From: Streptomyces sp. man185
GTDB lineage: Bacteria > Actinomycetota > Actinomycetes > Streptomycetales > Streptomycetaceae
Direction: 5' to 3'
Assembly: GCA_002551355.1 (NCBI GenBank)
Contig: NTHE01000001.1
Location: 124,001 to 188,000, forward strand
Length of the DNA stretch: 64,000 bases
In this document: positions 33,823 to 42,945 of the stretch, in pieces
Numbering within the stretch: position 1 is the first letter of the stretch
How the letters are laid out: each line of letters begins with the position of its first letter
The notes under the pieces: model-generated
Told to the model about the DNA's origin: nothing
Databases searched by the model: none
Seen by the model: the letters and a program-made list of their open reading frames with translations, nothing else
Translations under genes and position numbers: made by a program

Positions 33823-34908
33823 GTGTCCGACCAGGCCCCCGTCGCCCCTCTCGCCCGCGTTCTCGCCGCCCTCGGGGTCCGCGAACGCGACATCGCCTCG
33901 CGTGCCACCCCCACCGGTGGCACCTACAACACCGTCACCCGCGTCACGCTCACCGACGGCCGTGACTGGGTGGTCAAGACGCCCCCGCCGCACACCGCCG
34001 CCCTGCGTTACGAACGCGACCTTCTCGTCAACGAGGTCGCCTTCTATACCGCGGCCGCGCGGTCCGGCAGCCCCACGATCCCTCGCGTCGTCCGCGGCGA
34101 GCCGGACCCGTCCTCGCCGACCGGGGCGTATCTGGTCATGACCGCCCGCCCCGGCCGCCCCTGGCACGAGGTGAGCATGACGGAGGGCGGTACGGGCGGC
34201 GGCGACGAGGCCCGGCTGCGACGCGAACTGGGGCAGTTGGTCGGCCGGTTGCACACCGTGGCCGAACCCTCCGGCCCGGGGTCCGGATTCGGCTACCCCG
34301 CCGAGCCGTTCGGTCCGCTCGCCCCCACGTGGCGTACCGCGTTCACGGCGATGACCGAGGCCGTGCTCGCCGACGCCGAGACCTACCGGGCCCGGCTGCC
34401 GTACCCCGTCGGCCGTATCCGTACGGTGCTGGCGGGCGCGGCCCACGCCCTGGACGAGGTCACCCGGCCCGCCCTCGTGCACTTCGACCTGTGGCCGGGA
34501 AACCTGCTGGTCACCGGGGAGCCCGGCGCGCGCACGATCGGCGGGATCATCGACGGGGAGCGGATGTTCTGGGGCGACCCGGTGGCCGACTTCGTCTCGC
34601 TCGCCCTCTTCGGGGACATCGAGCGGGACCGCGACTTCCTCGACGGGTACGCGCAATCCAGCGGCGGAGAAGTGGAGTTCACGGAATCGCTGCGGACCCG
34701 CTATGCCCTGTATCGCGCCTATCTCTGTCTGATCATGCTCGTCGAGACCGTTCCCCGGGGCCTCGATCCCGAAGCAGCCGACGAGACCCGGGAGTTGGTC
34801 GCGCCCCACCTCGTCGAGGCGGTCGAGGCGATCGACGCGGGCAAGGCCGTCGACGCCTCGGGCGCGGCCGGGGTCAGTCCTCGGCCGGGCGCTTGGTCAG
34901 GTGGCTGA
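33823..34908 (+). CDS. Aminoglycoside phosphotransferase-like kinase
   Basis: A 361-residue APH/choline-kinase fold protein. The catalytic loop LVHFDLWPGNLL and the metal-binding GGIIDGERMFWGDPVAD are intact, so it is probably an active small-molecule kinase. The substrate is unknown; such genes are common in Streptomyces and need not confer resistance. The GTG at 33823 is used. Its 3' end overlaps the converging YbjN gene by 35 bp. Confidence 0.85.
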   Translation: MSDQAPVAPLARVLAALGVRERDIASRATPTGGTYNTVTRVTLTDGRDWVVKTPPPHTAALRYERDLLVNEVAFYTAAARSGSPTIPRVVRGEPDPSSPTGAYLVMTARPGRPWHEVSMTEGGTGGGDEARLRRELGQLVGRLHTVAEPSGPGSGFGYPAEPFGPLAPTWRTAFTAMTEAVLADAETYRARLPYPVGRIRTVLAGAAHALDEVTRPALVHFDLWPGNLLVTGEPGARTIGGIIDGERMFWGDPVADFVSLALFGDIERDRDFLDGYAQSSGGEVEFTESLRTRYALYRAYLCLIMLVETVPRGLDPEAADETRELVAPHLVEAVEAIDAGKAVDASGAAGVSPRPGAWSGG

Positions 34909-35386
34909 ACGCGTCCAGGTTCCGGGTGGACTCGCCGCGCGACACCCGCCACGCGTACTCCTTGCGGATCGAGCTGGCGAACCCGAGTTCCAGGAGGGTG
35001 TTGAACGCCCCGTCGGCCGCTTCGAGCACCACGCCGAACAGCCGGTCCAGCTCATCGGCGGTGACCACCGAGAGCGGGAGCTTGCCGACCAGATAGACGT
35101 CGCCGAGCGAATCGATCGCGTAACTCACCCCGAACAGCCGGAGGTTGCGCTCCAGCAGCCAGCGGTGCACCTCGGCGTCGTTCTCGTCGGGATGCCGGAC
35201 GACGAACGCGTTGAGGGAGAGGGAGTGCTTGCCGACGATCAGGGAACAGGTCGTCGACAGCTTGCGGGTGCCCGGCAGCGTCACGACGTAGTTGCCGCGC
35301 TCCGGGCTCTCCCATGCAAGCCCGGCATCGTTCAGCGTCGCCTCGATGACCTGGGCCGCTGCTGTCTCGTCGGGTACGTCAGCCAT
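34874..35386 (-). CDS. YbjN domain protein
   Basis: A 170-residue cytoplasmic protein. Residues 30-150 follow the YbjN/type III chaperone-like pattern: YVVTLPGTRKLSTTCSLIVG, SLNAFVVRHPDEN, LERNLRLFGVSYAIDSLGD, VYLVGKLPL. The role is unknown. It lies 80 bp downstream of mshA on the same strand, a pairing I recall as conserved in Streptomyces, hinting at co-transcription. Confidence 0.85.
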   Translation of the reverse strand: MADVPDETAAAQVIEATLNDAGLAWESPERGNYVVTLPGTRKLSTTCSLIVGKHSLSLNAFVVRHPDENDAEVHRWLLERNLRLFGVSYAIDSLGDVYLVGKLPLSVVTADELDRLFGVVLEAADGAFNTLLELGFASSIRKEYAWRVSRGESTRNLDAFSHLTKRPAED

Positions 35387-35466
35387 GCTGCGAGCGTACG
35401 ACAGCCCGCACCGGACGGCAGGAGGGGCCTGCCCGGGCCGTGATGCACCCCGGTGTCCCGACGCGG

Positions 35467-36819
35467 TCAGCCGTGGTGCGCCCGGGCCCGGCGGCGGTGG
35501 TCGCAGAGCGCGGCCGTGTACACGTCGGCGGTCGCCGAGGCGGCCGTGTCCCAGCCGAAGGACTGGGCGTGCGCCGCGGCGGCCGCCCCCATCCGTTCGA
35601 CCAGCTCCGGCGTGTCCGCGAACCGCCCGAGCGCGCGGGCGTACACCTCCGGCTCGTGCCCGGGTATCAGAAAGCCGCTGACCTCGTCGCGTACCGCCAC
35701 CGGCAGCCCGCCCACGGCCGCCGCGACCACCGGCGTACCGGTCGCCTGGGCCTCGATCGCGACCAGGCCGAAGGACTCGCTGTACGACGGCATGACCAGC
35801 ACCGAAGCGGCCCGGAACCAGTCCGCCAGCCGGTCCTGGCCCACCGGCGGACAGAACCGTACGACGTCGGCGATGCCCAGCCGCGCGGCCAGCTTCTGGA
35901 GCCCCTCGGGCTTCGCGAGGCCGCTGCCGCTCGGGCCGCCGACCACCGGCACGACGATGCGGGAGCGCAGGGACGGGTCCCGGTCCAACAGCACCGCCAC
36001 CGCGCGCAGCAGCACGTCGGGGGCCTTCAACGGCTGGATGCGGCCCGCGAAGAGCGGGATCAGCGCGTCCTGCGGCAGGCCGAGCCGGGCCCGTGCGGCG
36101 GCGCGGCCGTCGGCCGGACGGAAGCGGTCCAGGTTGACGCCGGGGTGCACGACGGCGACCGCGGCGGGGTCTGCGTCGTAGAAGCGGACGAGCTCGTCGG
36201 CCTCCTCGGCGGTGTTGGCGATCAGCCGGTCGGAGGCGTTCACGATCTGGGTCTCGCCGATGACCCGGGCGGCCGGCTCGGGGGTGTCGCCCTCGGCGAG
36301 CGAGGCGTTCTTGACCTTGGCCATGGTGTGCATGGCGTGCACGAGCGGGACGCCCCAGCGCTGGGCGGCCAGCCAGCCGACCTGACCGGAGAGCCAGTAG
36401 TGGGAGTGCACGAGGTCGTAGTAGCCGGGGCGCTGACCGGCCCAGGCCTGCATCACGCCGTGCGTGAAGGCGCAGAGCTGGGCGGGCAGGTCCTCCTTGG
36501 CGAGCCCTTCGTACGGCCCGGCGTCGACGTGCCGGACCAGCACGCCGGGGGCCAGCTCGACCGCGGGGGCCAGTGAGCCGGTGGTGGCCCGGGTGAAGAT
36601 CTCGACCTCGATGTTGATCGCGGCGAGGCGCTTGGCCAGCTCGACGATGTAGACGTTCATCCCGCCCGCGTCGCCCGTGCCGGGCTGGTGGAGCGGGGAC
36701 GTGTGCACGGAGAGCATCGCGATGCGGCGCGGCTTGCGGGAGGCTCCGGAGAAACCTCCGGGAAACCTGAGGCGCGCGGCCGTCCGGGTGGAGCCGAGCC
36801 GGGAGACGTACTGGCTCAC
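35467..36819 (-). CDS. mshA: D-inositol-3-phosphate glycosyltransferase MshA
   Basis: First enzyme of mycothiol synthesis (450 residues), joining UDP-GlcNAc and inositol 3-phosphate. The N-terminal domain has [20 protein letters not shown]; the C-terminal GT-B domain has [14 protein letters not shown], and [20 protein letters not shown] holds the catalytic ExxxxxxxE pattern. The GTG at 36819 (SQYVSRLG) is chosen because GAGGAGG stands 9 bases upstream and it matches S. coelicolor MshA as recalled; longer in-frame starts exist. Mycothiol feeds thiol detoxification, relevant to ArsC in this window. Confidence 0.95.
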   Translation of the reverse strand: MSQYVSRLGSTRTAARLRFPGGFSGASRKPRRIAMLSVHTSPLHQPGTGDAGGMNVYIVELAKRLAAINIEVEIFTRATTGSLAPAVELAPGVLVRHVDAGPYEGLAKEDLPAQLCAFTHGVMQAWAGQRPGYYDLVHSHYWLSGQVGWLAAQRWGVPLVHAMHTMAKVKNASLAEGDTPEPAARVIGETQIVNASDRLIANTAEEADELVRFYDADPAAVAVVHPGVNLDRFRPADGRAAARARLGLPQDALIPLFAGRIQPLKAPDVLLRAVAVLLDRDPSLRSRIVVPVVGGPSGSGLAKPEGLQKLAARLGIADVVRFCPPVGQDRLADWFRAASVLVMPSYSESFGLVAIEAQATGTPVVAAAVGGLPVAVRDEVSGFLIPGHEPEVYARALGRFADTPELVERMGAAAAAHAQSFGWDTAASATADVYTAALCDHRRRARAHHG

Positions 36820-37013
36820 CTCGTCGGTCCTCCTCGATAGGGGCATGCTGCGGGGGAGGGCGTGGGGTCCCTCCGAAGGTCGAAACAGAGGAGTGCCGCC
36901 TTTCATTTCCGCTTTGCCAAATCATTACGCGGCCCTCGGCGCGGCGCGCCCGCCCGGCCGGGCGGAACCGAGTGGGACCGGGCACCCCTCACCGCGTCGC
37001 ATACGCTCGACCC

Positions 37014-37799
37014 ATGCGCCAGCGCCCCATCGGCACCGCCACCCGCGGGACCACCAACCCGAACCGGCTGCGCCGCATGGACCGCTGGATCGCCGACGCG
37101 CACGGGCCCGCCCTGCGCCGCGCCGGGACGCCCGTGGCCGTCGATCTCGGGTACGGGGCGGCCCCCTGGACCGCCGTCGAGCTGCTGGCCCGGCTGCGTA
37201 CCGCCGAGCCGCGCACCGCCGTGGCGGGCGTCGAGATCGACCCGGAGCGGGTCGCGGCGGCGAAGCCGTACGAGCGTGAGGGGCTCACCTTCGTGCACGG
37301 CGGCTTCGAGGTGCCGCTCGCGGTGCGGCCCACGCTCATCCGGGCGGCGAACGTGCTGCGCCAGTACGACGAGGACCAGGTCGCCGAGGTCTGGGCGCGG
37401 CTGTGCTCCCGCCTCGCCCCGGACGGGCTCCTGGTGGAGGGGACCTGCGACGAGATCGGGCGCCGGCACGTCTGGGTGGCCCTGGGCCCCGAGGGGCCGC
37501 GCACGGTCACCTTCGCGACCCGGCTCGGCTCGCTGGAGCGCCCCTCGGACCTCGCGGAACGGCTGCCGAAGGCGCTGATCCACCGCAATGTGCCGGGCGA
37601 GCCGGTCCACGCGTTCCTGCGGGACTTCGACCGGGCGTGGGCGGCGGCCTCCCCGTACGCCTCGCTCGGCGCGCGGCAGCGCTGGATCGCGGCGGTGCGG
37701 GCGGTGGCGGCCGCTTGGCCGGTGACGGACGGGGTACGGCGCTGGCGGCAGGGCGAGATCACCGTGGCGTGGAACGCCCTGCGGCCGAACAGCCCCTGA
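37014..37799 (+). CDS. Class I SAM-dependent methyltransferase-like protein
   Basis: A 261-residue protein with a Rossmann methyltransferase core: VAVDLGYGAAPWTAVELL (motif I), AGVEIDPERV (acidic ribose contact), IRAANVLRQYDEDQV (motif IV). The substrate is unknown. The ATG at 37014 begins MRQRPIGTATRGTTNPN, a conserved Streptomyces N-terminus. It is divergent from mshA over a short gap. Confidence 0.82.
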   Translation: MRQRPIGTATRGTTNPNRLRRMDRWIADAHGPALRRAGTPVAVDLGYGAAPWTAVELLARLRTAEPRTAVAGVEIDPERVAAAKPYEREGLTFVHGGFEVPLAVRPTLIRAANVLRQYDEDQVAEVWARLCSRLAPDGLLVEGTCDEIGRRHVWVALGPEGPRTVTFATRLGSLERPSDLAERLPKALIHRNVPGEPVHAFLRDFDRAWAAASPYASLGARQRWIAAVRAVAAAWPVTDGVRRWRQGEITVAWNALRPNSP

Positions 37800-38080
37800 A
37801 CCATGGCCCGGAAGGGCAGAGATCGCCTGCTCCGGGAACATGCGGGGCCGTCCGGGAACGTCACGGCGGCATCATTCGTCCCAGTGAGTGGGATGCGGGG
37901 ATGACGCGGACCGCATACATCGCGCGTCGGGGGCTTCCTGCCGAAGTGGCCCCTCGCGGGCGGTATGTGGCGCGTCAGGTGCCGTCTGCCTCTGTCGCTT
38001 TGGGGGACGGCGTGGCACGATCGCGACGTTGCCCAGAAGCTACTGACGGTAAGTCAGATACGCGCCCGGAGGGGGAGCTC

Positions 38081-39157
38081 GTGAACCGACGTCACTGCGC
38101 CACTGCCGCCATCACGCTGGTCTGTGCACTGGCCTTGCTGACGTCCACGGGCCAGGCCACGGCCGCCCCGCTCCCGGACCCCTCGCCCTCCTCCCCCGCC
38201 GACTCGCCGCAGCGCTACTCCAACGCGGACCTGGACAAGGTCCGCGAGAAAATCGAGATGCTGTACCGGAAGGCGGGCGCGGCGACGGACGCGTACAACC
38301 TCGCCGAGGAGCAGACGAAGAAGCAGTCCGGCGAGATCGTGAAGCTGGCCAAGGCGATCGTCGACGGCCAGGCGCGCATCGCCACACTGAAGGACCGGGC
38401 CGGCGCCCAGGCCCGTGAGCAGTACCGCAACGGCGGCCTGCCGCCCGGCGCACAGCTGGCCCTGAGCGACGACCCGAAGCTCTTCCTGGACGGGATCAAC
38501 AAGGTCCACCAGAGCCAGCAGGCCTCCAAGTCGCTCCTGACCGAGCTGAACCAGACGCAGCAGGACCTGGAGACGTACACCCAGGACGCCAGCGCCAACT
38601 GGGAGAAGCTGGAGACGAACCGGGTCAAGCAGGCCAAGGCCAAGAAGAAGATCAACGCCCAGATCAAGGCGGCGGAGAAGCTCGAATCGCAGTTGGAGGG
38701 CAAGGAGCGCGACCGGCTCCGCCGGCTGGAGCAGGACGCCGCGGACAAGGCGCAGACCGCCTGGCTCTCCTCCGGTGCGGTCAAGGACGTCAGTGGCGAG
38801 GCGAGCGGGGCCGGAGCGGCGGCGGTGGCCTTCGCGACGGCGCAGATAGGCAAGCCGTACGTCTGGGGAGCCGAGGGCCCTGGTTCGTACGACTGCTCGG
38901 GGCTGACCTCGCAGGCGTGGCTGGCGGCGAAGCGCCCGATCCCGCGTACCTCGCAGGAGCAGTGGCGGTTGCTGCCGCGTATCGACATCCAGGACATGCG
39001 CCCCGGTGACCTGATCATCTACCACGCCGACGCCAGCCATGTCGGGATGTACGTCGGCGACGGCGCGATCGTCCACTCCCCGCGCCCCGGCCGCAACGTC
39101 ACGCTGGCGGGCGCGGGCTCGATGAAGATCCTCGGCGTGGTCCGCCCGGACAAGTAG
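38081..39157 (+). CDS. Secreted NlpC/P60 peptidoglycan endopeptidase
   Basis: A 358-residue secreted hydrolase. A signal peptide (about 1-28, ending GQATAA) is followed by a long coiled coil (about 50-225, Lys/Glu/Gln-rich) and a C-terminal NlpC/P60 domain. The catalytic triad is Cys272 (YDCSGL), His320 (SHVGMYVG) and His332. It cleaves cell-wall stem peptides; the coiled coil, as in RipA-type enzymes, may hold it inactive or recruit partners. GGAGGGGGAG precedes the GTG. I looked for a ydaO-type c-di-AMP riboswitch upstream and did not find one. Confidence 0.94.
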   Translation: MNRRHCATAAITLVCALALLTSTGQATAAPLPDPSPSSPADSPQRYSNADLDKVREKIEMLYRKAGAATDAYNLAEEQTKKQSGEIVKLAKAIVDGQARIATLKDRAGAQAREQYRNGGLPPGAQLALSDDPKLFLDGINKVHQSQQASKSLLTELNQTQQDLETYTQDASANWEKLETNRVKQAKAKKKINAQIKAAEKLESQLEGKERDRLRRLEQDAADKAQTAWLSSGAVKDVSGEASGAGAAAVAFATAQIGKPYVWGAEGPGSYDCSGLTSQAWLAAKRPIPRTSQEQWRLLPRIDIQDMRPGDLIIYHADASHVGMYVGDGAIVHSPRPGRNVTLAGAGSMKILGVVRPDK

Positions 39158-39206
39158 CGGCGCGGCGGGAACAGGAGCGATCCGCCCGACGCGATGGGCC
39201 TGGCGG

Positions 39207-39320
39207 GGCCCGCGATCGGACCCGTGGGTGGCCCGTGACCGGATCCGTGAGGCCCCGTGATCGAGCCTGCAAAGGCCCCGCGATCGGCCCGGTGAGACCC
39301 TGCGATCGGGCCCTGTGAGC
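39207..39320. repeat. Five tandem imperfect ~22-23-bp repeats
   Basis: Units around the consensus GCCCCGCGATCGGNCCNGTGAG follow one another: a GCGATCGG, GTGACCGG, GTGATCGA, GCGATCGG, GCGATCGG core with 22-23-bp spacing. A sixth, weaker unit may precede at about 39185. It fills the start of the 399-bp gene-free stretch after the NlpC/P60 gene (39158-39556); the rest of that stretch shows no clear feature beyond the promoter of the next gene. Confidence 0.75.
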
Positions 39321-39556
39321 GGGGCCACGCCGCCGCGGGTGGGCGCGTGATGTTTGTCATGGGCGCTTCCGCCCCCGTACGGCGGCCCATCGCGCCGGAT
39401 CCGTGTCGGGACGCGGCTTATGACGGCGCATATGGCAGGGGCCGGTCCCTGTGTGCCATTCCGTTCCCCCACCGCGGACCGCTATCGTCCCCGACTGGCG
39501 GATCGTCGATCGTCGACCCGCCGCGCCCTCGGGGGGAGGGAAGGAAACCTGAACCG

Positions 39557-40906
39557 ATGCCCGTACCCGTACCGCAGCAGCGCTCCGTTCCCGCTGCGGA
39601 GACCTCGCACGGCGACCTCACCCTGCTGGTGATCGAGGACGACCCGGCGGGCACCACCATCACCGTCCCCGAACTCTCGGCCGCGGCCGGCACCCGGGTC
39701 CGTATCCGTACCGCCCGCAACCTCACCGAGGCGGCGCGACTGCTCACCGACGACGTGGACTGCATCCTGCTGGACCTGGCGCTGCCGGTCGCGGGCTCCG
39801 GTGAACCCGTCTCCGAGCGGGCCGACGAGCTGGCGGCCCTCACTCACGTACTCCGCATCGCCCCGCTGCACGCGGTCCTCGCGCTGACCGCCGAGGACGA
39901 CACCGCTCTGGCGGCCGAGGCGGTACGCGTCGGGGCGCAGGACTACCTCTTCCGGGGCGAGCTGGACGCCCGCGTCCTGAGCCGCGCCATCCGGTACGCC
40001 GTGGAGCGCAAGCGCGCCGACATCGCGCAGCACCAGCTGACCGAGTCCCGGCTGCGCGCCCAGGAGAACGCCCGCCTCGAACGCGGCCTGCTCCCCACCC
40101 CGCTGCTGGAGGGCTCCGGACTGAGCTTCGCCGCCCGCTACCGCCCCGGCCGCAGCCGCGCCCTCCTCGGCGGCGACTTCTACGACGTCGTCCGCACCCC
40201 GGACGGCACGGTGCACGCGATGATCGGCGATGTCTGCGGCCACGGCCCGGACGAGGCGGCGCTCGGCGTCGAGCTGCGGATCGCCTGGCGGGCGCTGACC
40301 CTGGCCGGGCTGTGCGGGGACGAGCTGCTCTCCACGCTCCAGCAGGTGCTGGAGCACGAGCGGCAGAGCGAGGAGATCTTCGCGACGCTCTGCACGGTCG
40401 ACATCGCGCCCGACGGACGGCGGGCCGGACTCTGCCTGGCCGGACACCCCGCGCCGCTGCTCGCCCGCCACGGACGGCCGGCGCGGCTTCTCCCGTACGA
40501 GGACGGCGGACCGGCCCTGGGGCTGCTTCCGCGGGCCCGGTGGCCCCGCCGTCAGGTCGAGCTGGGCGCCGCCTGGAGCCTGATGATGTACACCGACGGG
40601 CTCATCGAGGGGCGCGTGGGGACCGGCGGGAGCGAGCGGCTCGGGCAGGACGGCATGGTCGCGATGATCAACGGCCGGCTGGCGGAGGGCCTGACGGGCG
40701 ACGAACTGCTGGAGACGGCGGTCGCCGAGGTGCGGGAGCTGAACGGCGGCGAGCTGACCGACGATGTGGCGGTCCTGCTGCTGGGCCGCGATCCGGAGCG
40801 GATACGACGATGGGGCGGCAGCGCACCGCGCTCCCACCCCGCGTCCGTCGACCGGCCGCCGTCGCCGCCCGCGAGGGCGGCGAGGGCTCAGCGCCCGCCG
40901 TTGTAG
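39557..40906 (+). CDS. PP2C (SpoIIE-type) phosphatase with receiver domain
   Basis: A 449-residue protein. Residues ~20-165 form a response-regulator receiver domain: VIEDDPAG (acidic pair), CILLDLALPV (phospho-acceptor Asp) and AQDYLFRGEL, where the usual conserved Lys is not obvious. A linker coiled coil (YAVERKRADIAQHQLTESRL) leads to a SpoIIE PP2C domain with metal Asp residues in LLGGDFYDVV, MIGDVCGHGPDEAAL, MYTDGLIEGR and LTDDVAVLL. It probably dephosphorylates an anti-anti-sigma factor under two-component control. Its end overlaps DUF2516 by 19 bp. Confidence 0.92.
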   Translation: MPVPVPQQRSVPAAETSHGDLTLLVIEDDPAGTTITVPELSAAAGTRVRIRTARNLTEAARLLTDDVDCILLDLALPVAGSGEPVSERADELAALTHVLRIAPLHAVLALTAEDDTALAAEAVRVGAQDYLFRGELDARVLSRAIRYAVERKRADIAQHQLTESRLRAQENARLERGLLPTPLLEGSGLSFAARYRPGRSRALLGGDFYDVVRTPDGTVHAMIGDVCGHGPDEAALGVELRIAWRALTLAGLCGDELLSTLQQVLEHERQSEEIFATLCTVDIAPDGRRAGLCLAGHPAPLLARHGRPARLLPYEDGGPALGLLPRARWPRRQVELGAAWSLMMYTDGLIEGRVGTGGSERLGQDGMVAMINGRLAEGLTGDELLETAVAEVRELNGGELTDDVAVLLLGRDPERIRRWGGSAPRSHPASVDRPPSPPARAARAQRPPL

Positions 40907-41229
40907 GGACCGTACGGTCCGTCACTGCTGGAGCCGCCCTTGCGGCCACCACCGCTGCCCCCCGAGACCGCCTTGAGCGCGGGACGCACGTCGACCATGA
41001 ACACGATCGACGCGATCACACCCGCGAGCTGCAGGAAGAGCATCGGGATGAGCAGGTTCACCGCGACGGCGACACCGAGGATGATCAGCCAGAAGGACTT
41101 CTTCTTCTTGTCGGCGGCACGGTAGGCGTCCTCCCGGGCGGTCGCCGCGAAGACGAACGCGACCACGGCCAGCACCAGCATCGCCAGATAGAGCAGCTGG
41201 AGGAGTGAGCCGAATGCTGAGAGCAACAT
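40888..41229 (-). CDS. DUF2516 small membrane protein
   Basis: A 113-residue protein with two to three hydrophobic helices (SLLQLLYLAMLVLAVVAFVF, FWLIILGVAVAVNLLIPMLF, VIASIVFMV) joined by a basic loop (YRAADKKKKS) and a Gly/Ser-rich cytoplasmic tail. Matches the actinobacterial DUF2516 family; function unknown. It lies downstream of the HbhA-like gene on the same strand. Confidence 0.88.
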   Translation of the reverse strand: MLLSAFGSLLQLLYLAMLVLAVVAFVFAATAREDAYRAADKKKKSFWLIILGVAVAVNLLIPMLFLQLAGVIASIVFMVDVRPALKAVSGGSGGGRKGGSSSDGPYGPYNGGR

Positions 41230-41397
41230 GGTGTGTACCGCCTAGTGAGTGGATGAGCGCCCTGCGGCCGTGAAGGCCAAGGTACCGGGACAACGAGCCG
41301 GCCACCCCTAAAGGTGCCCGCCCCGCGCCCCGGTCACGCGTACCGCGCCCCGGAAGGCCCCATGGAGGTCGGGCCTGTGGAGCCGGACCTCCGAAGG

Positions 41398-42102
41398 TCA
41401 CTTGCCGGCGGGCGGCGGGGTCTTCCTGGCCGCGGGCTTGCGCGGCGCGGGCGTCTTCTTGGCGGGCGCGGCCTTGGCCTCGGCGGACTTCACCGCGGTG
41501 GGCGCGGTCTTCGTCGCGGCGGGCTTGGCGGCGGGCGCGGTCTTCGTCGCGGCCGGCTTGGCCGGGGCGGCGGGCTTCACGCCGCCGCCGGCGGCCGGGG
41601 CGCTCTTGGCCTCACCCTTGGGCGCGGTCCTGGGGCCGGTCTTCGGCTCGGCCTCGACGACTGCGGCGATCTCGACGATCTCGTCGGCCGTCTCGCCGCG
41701 CCAGGTCCGTACGGTCTGCTCGCCGTGCTCGGCGACCTTCTCGTACGTCTCACGGGCCTTGATCGCGTACTCGGCGGCCACGCCCACGCTGCGGAGCGCA
41801 AGGTCCTGGGCGTTCTCGCCCAGCTTCTTCAGGTCGGCCGCGTCGAACGAACCGAACACCTCGGTGACCTTCGCCTGCACGGTGGCCTGGGCCTCCTTGG
41901 CCTGCGTGGTCACCTTCTCCTGGACGACCTTGGGGTCGGTGTTGCGCACGGCGTCGATCCGCTCGGGCGCCTCGGCCCGCAGCTGCTCGATCAGCGCCGG
42001 GACCTTGCGCGCCTGCTGCACGGCCAGGTCGGCCGTACCCGCGGCGAAGTAGAGGGGGGTGGGGTCGGTGAGGGTCTTGCGCAGGTCATCGGTGATGGCC
42101 AT
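41398..42102 (-). CDS. HbhA-like protein with Lys/Ala/Pro-rich tail
   Basis: A 234-residue protein. An amphipathic helical domain (about 1-150, with PLYFAAGTADLAVQQARKVP) is followed by a tail of repeated KPAATKTAPA-like units ending APRKPAARKTPPPAGK. This is the architecture of mycobacterial heparin-binding haemagglutinin; in Streptomyces relatives are poorly studied and may bind membrane, DNA or actin-like partners. No signal peptide. The XRE regulator gene starts 35 bp upstream on the same strand, so they may form one unit. Confidence 0.82.
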   Translation of the reverse strand: MAITDDLRKTLTDPTPLYFAAGTADLAVQQARKVPALIEQLRAEAPERIDAVRNTDPKVVQEKVTTQAKEAQATVQAKVTEVFGSFDAADLKKLGENAQDLALRSVGVAAEYAIKARETYEKVAEHGEQTVRTWRGETADEIVEIAAVVEAEPKTGPRTAPKGEAKSAPAAGGGVKPAAPAKPAATKTAPAAKPAATKTAPTAVKSAEAKAAPAKKTPAPRKPAARKTPPPAGK

Positions 42103-42136
42103 GACTGTGGTCCTCCCGGATCATCAGAACCAGCTG

Positions 42137-42664
42137 CTAGCTGTGAGGGTCTTGGTCTTTGGTGACGTCCGTACCGGCGTCGTCGCCGTTACGGGGCCCG
42201 GCATCGCCGCCCGCGTCGGTATCGGCGTCCGCGTTCACGCCATCGGCGGAGTCAGCGTCCGCGTCCGCCTTCACGTTCACGTCGGCGTTCGCCTCCGCGT
42301 CCGCGTCGGGCCCGGGGGCGAATCCGTTCTCGCGGCGGAAGGAGTCGTAGATCTGCAGCAGAACGTTCTTCTGCCGCTCGTTGATCGACGGATCGGCCAG
42401 AATGACCGCCCGCGTCTCCAGCTCCTCCCGCTCCCGCTCGTCGAGGATCCCCGCACGTACGTACAGGGTCTCGGCCGAGATCCGCAGCGCCTTGGCGACC
42501 TGCTGGAGCACGTCCGCGCTGGGCTTGCGCAGACCGCGCTCGATCTGGCTGAGATACGGGTTCGACACCCCGGTGGCATCGGCGAGCTGCCGCAGCGAGA
42601 GCTGCGCTGCACGGCGCTGCTCCCGCAGGTACTCACCGAGATTGCCGACGTTGAGTGATGCCAT
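42137..42664 (-). CDS. XRE-family helix-turn-helix regulator
   Basis: A 175-residue regulator. The HTH lies at about residues 8-65: LGEYLREQRRAAQLSLRQLA, ATGVSNPYLSQIERGLRKPS. The middle is helical (LEDEREREELETR-like); the last 55 residues are a low-complexity Asp/Ala/Val/Asn repeat (DADAEANADVNVKADADADS). Homologues in Streptomyces sit beside HbhA-like genes. A perfect 12-bp palindrome 27 bp upstream is probably its own operator. Confidence 0.88.
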   Translation of the reverse strand: MASLNVGNLGEYLREQRRAAQLSLRQLADATGVSNPYLSQIERGLRKPSADVLQQVAKALRISAETLYVRAGILDEREREELETRAVILADPSINERQKNVLLQIYDSFRRENGFAPGPDADAEANADVNVKADADADSADGVNADADTDAGGDAGPRNGDDAGTDVTKDQDPHS

Positions 42665-42690
42665 GACCCGATAGTGCAACACCCTTGCTA

Positions 42691-42718
42691 ACTTTTGCAA
42701 GCAGGCGCTTGCAAAAGT
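42691..42718. promoter_or_regulatory. Perfect palindrome, likely XRE operator
   Basis: ACTTTTGCAAGC and its exact complement flank a 4-base centre, 27-54 bp upstream of the XRE start. TTGCAA..TTGCAA recalls the Nur box, but the spacing (8) is not the published 5. Position and symmetry suggest autoregulation. Confidence 0.7.
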
Positions 42719-42738
42719 GTCGCGCGCCACCGGCTCGC

Positions 42739-42945
42739 TCAGGGTTCGAGCAGAAGCCCGAGGGCGCGGGCGAACTCCGCCGGCTCGGCGCTTGCGCCGA
42801 GGTGGTTGCCGGGCATGTCGATCAGAGGCAGCTCCAGAAGTCCGGCGAGTGCGCGGGTCGCCCGGCGCGCCATCTGGTGATGGCTCAGCGAGCCGGCGCA
42901 CAGCGTCACCGGAACGCGGCGGACGGCCTCGCGACGAGTTCCGCC
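42739..42945 (-). pseudogene. C-terminal remnant of an alpha/beta hydrolase
   Basis: An open frame ending at a stop at 42739 reads VPVTLCAGSLSHHQMARRAT ... LIDMPGNHLGASAEPAEFA and so on. This is the C-terminal part of an alpha/beta hydrolase: the last strand, then a catalytic-His loop PGNHLG. The first ~200 residues are missing and there is no plausible start; the left boundary near 42945 is approximate. No other gene fits this stretch. Confidence 0.7.

Noticed and set aside
37800..38080. A ydaO-type c-di-AMP riboswitch before the NlpC/P60 gene
   Set aside because: Such riboswitches precede many Streptomyces cell-wall hydrolase genes, but I could not find the conserved core in these 281 bp.
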